Made by a program: the position numbers and the translations under genes
In this document: piece by piece, positions 6,523 through 6,750 of the stretch
Layout: each line of letters opens with the position of its first letter
Position numbering within the stretch: the first letter of the stretch is position 1
Notes under the pieces: model-generated
Database searches by the model: none
Seen by the model: only the letters and a program-made list of their open reading frames with translations
What the model was told of the DNA's origin: nothing
DNA from: Candidatus Aminicenantota bacterium
GTDB taxonomy: Bacteria; Acidobacteriota; Aminicenantia; Aminicenantales; UBA8522
Length of the DNA: 6,750 nucleotides
Assembly (NCBI GenBank): GCA_016934895.1
Contig: JAFGRZ010000007.1
Coordinates: forward strand, 1-6,750
Direction: 5' to 3'

Positions 6523-6750
6523 TTAAGAGGAGCTTTCGTCTTCGGATTCGCCCACGTTCCGGGGCGGCTGGGAGATGAGGTGTTCGTCCCGGGCGCGGAA
6601 GCGGTCGAGCATGAAGCCGTCGTCACTGTGCCACCAGATCCAGACGTCATCGTTCCAGCGGATGGGCTTCTCGTCGAGAAAGAAGCGGAAGTGCTGGCGG
6701 AGCACCTGAATTCTGAGCCCGTGGGTTCTCACCCAGTATTTGGTCGTCGA
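6523..6750 (-). CDS. potA: Polyamine ABC transporter ATP-binding protein PotA, C-terminal tail (5' part outside window)
   Basis: Only the last 75 residues are in the window; the reading frame stays open to the right edge, beginning STTKYWVRTHG. The GTG at 6730-6732 is an internal Val codon, not a start. The tail resembles the C-terminal TOBE-type domain of PotA, with a TKYWV strand, RFFLDEKPIRW and DVWIWWHSDDGFML, and ends in an acidic/serine-rich stretch (GESEDESSS). The Walker A, Walker B and signature motifs that would prove an ATPase lie outside the window. Identification therefore rests on this domain and on its position directly upstream of potB, where PotA is normally encoded. PotA would power uptake from the cytoplasmic face. 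The operon promoter must also lie beyond the right edge. Confidence 0.82.
   Translation of the reverse strand, partial: STTKYWVRTHGLRIQVLRQHFRFFLDEKPIRWNDDVWIWWHSDDGFMLDRFRARDEHLISQPPRNVGESEDESSS

Noticed and set aside
6730..6732. GTG as the start of a separate 69-residue minus-strand gene
   Set aside because: The frame continues open to the window edge with TOBE-like sequence (TKYWV), so this is the tail of a longer potA.

Overview
The window is a GC-rich, densely coding bacterial stretch. It holds the 3' end of one gene pair's neighbourhood on the plus strand and a polyamine-importer operon on the minus strand. There are five gene bodies plus one partial gene tail, no intergenic gap is longer than about 110 bases, and I see no RNA genes, mobile elements, CRISPR repeats or phage genes. 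The organism cannot be named from this alone. The high GC, a GH2 beta-galactosidase, a stand-alone corrinoid-reactivation-type protein and a lipoprotein-type PotD fit a heterotrophic, possibly anaerobic, saccharolytic bacterium such as an Acidobacteriota/Aminicenantes-like or similar lineage. That placement is a low-confidence inference.

Layout. Bases 1-2994 (+) encode nearly all of a large LacZ-type beta-galactosidase whose first few dozen codons lie outside the window. A 106-base gap (2995-3100) follows, with a good sigma-70-like promoter and a 7-5-7 inverted repeat over its -35 box. It precedes a 223-residue protein resembling the activation (AdoMet-binding) domain of B12-dependent methionine synthase, with a C-terminal three-cysteine motif (3101-3772, +). 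This gene converges, with only 16 bases between stop codons, on a minus-strand operon that reads potA (C-terminal tail only, entering from the right edge), potB, potC, potD.

How the genes work together. PotA (ATPase), PotB and PotC (permeases) and the PotD lipoprotein form one complete ABC importer of the spermidine/putrescine type. Tight spacing supports one transcript: an 11-base gap, a 1-4-base overlap and a 9-base gap, with Shine-Dalgarno sequences placed over the upstream stop codons. The beta-galactosidase breaks beta-galactosides to monosaccharides. The methionine-synthase-activation-like protein probably reactivates a corrinoid methyltransferase encoded elsewhere. The three units have no evident common pathway and look like ordinary neighbours. 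I found no convincing new system. The points most worth a second look are the stand-alone reactivation protein with its promoter/inverted repeat, and ligand-pocket differences in PotD.
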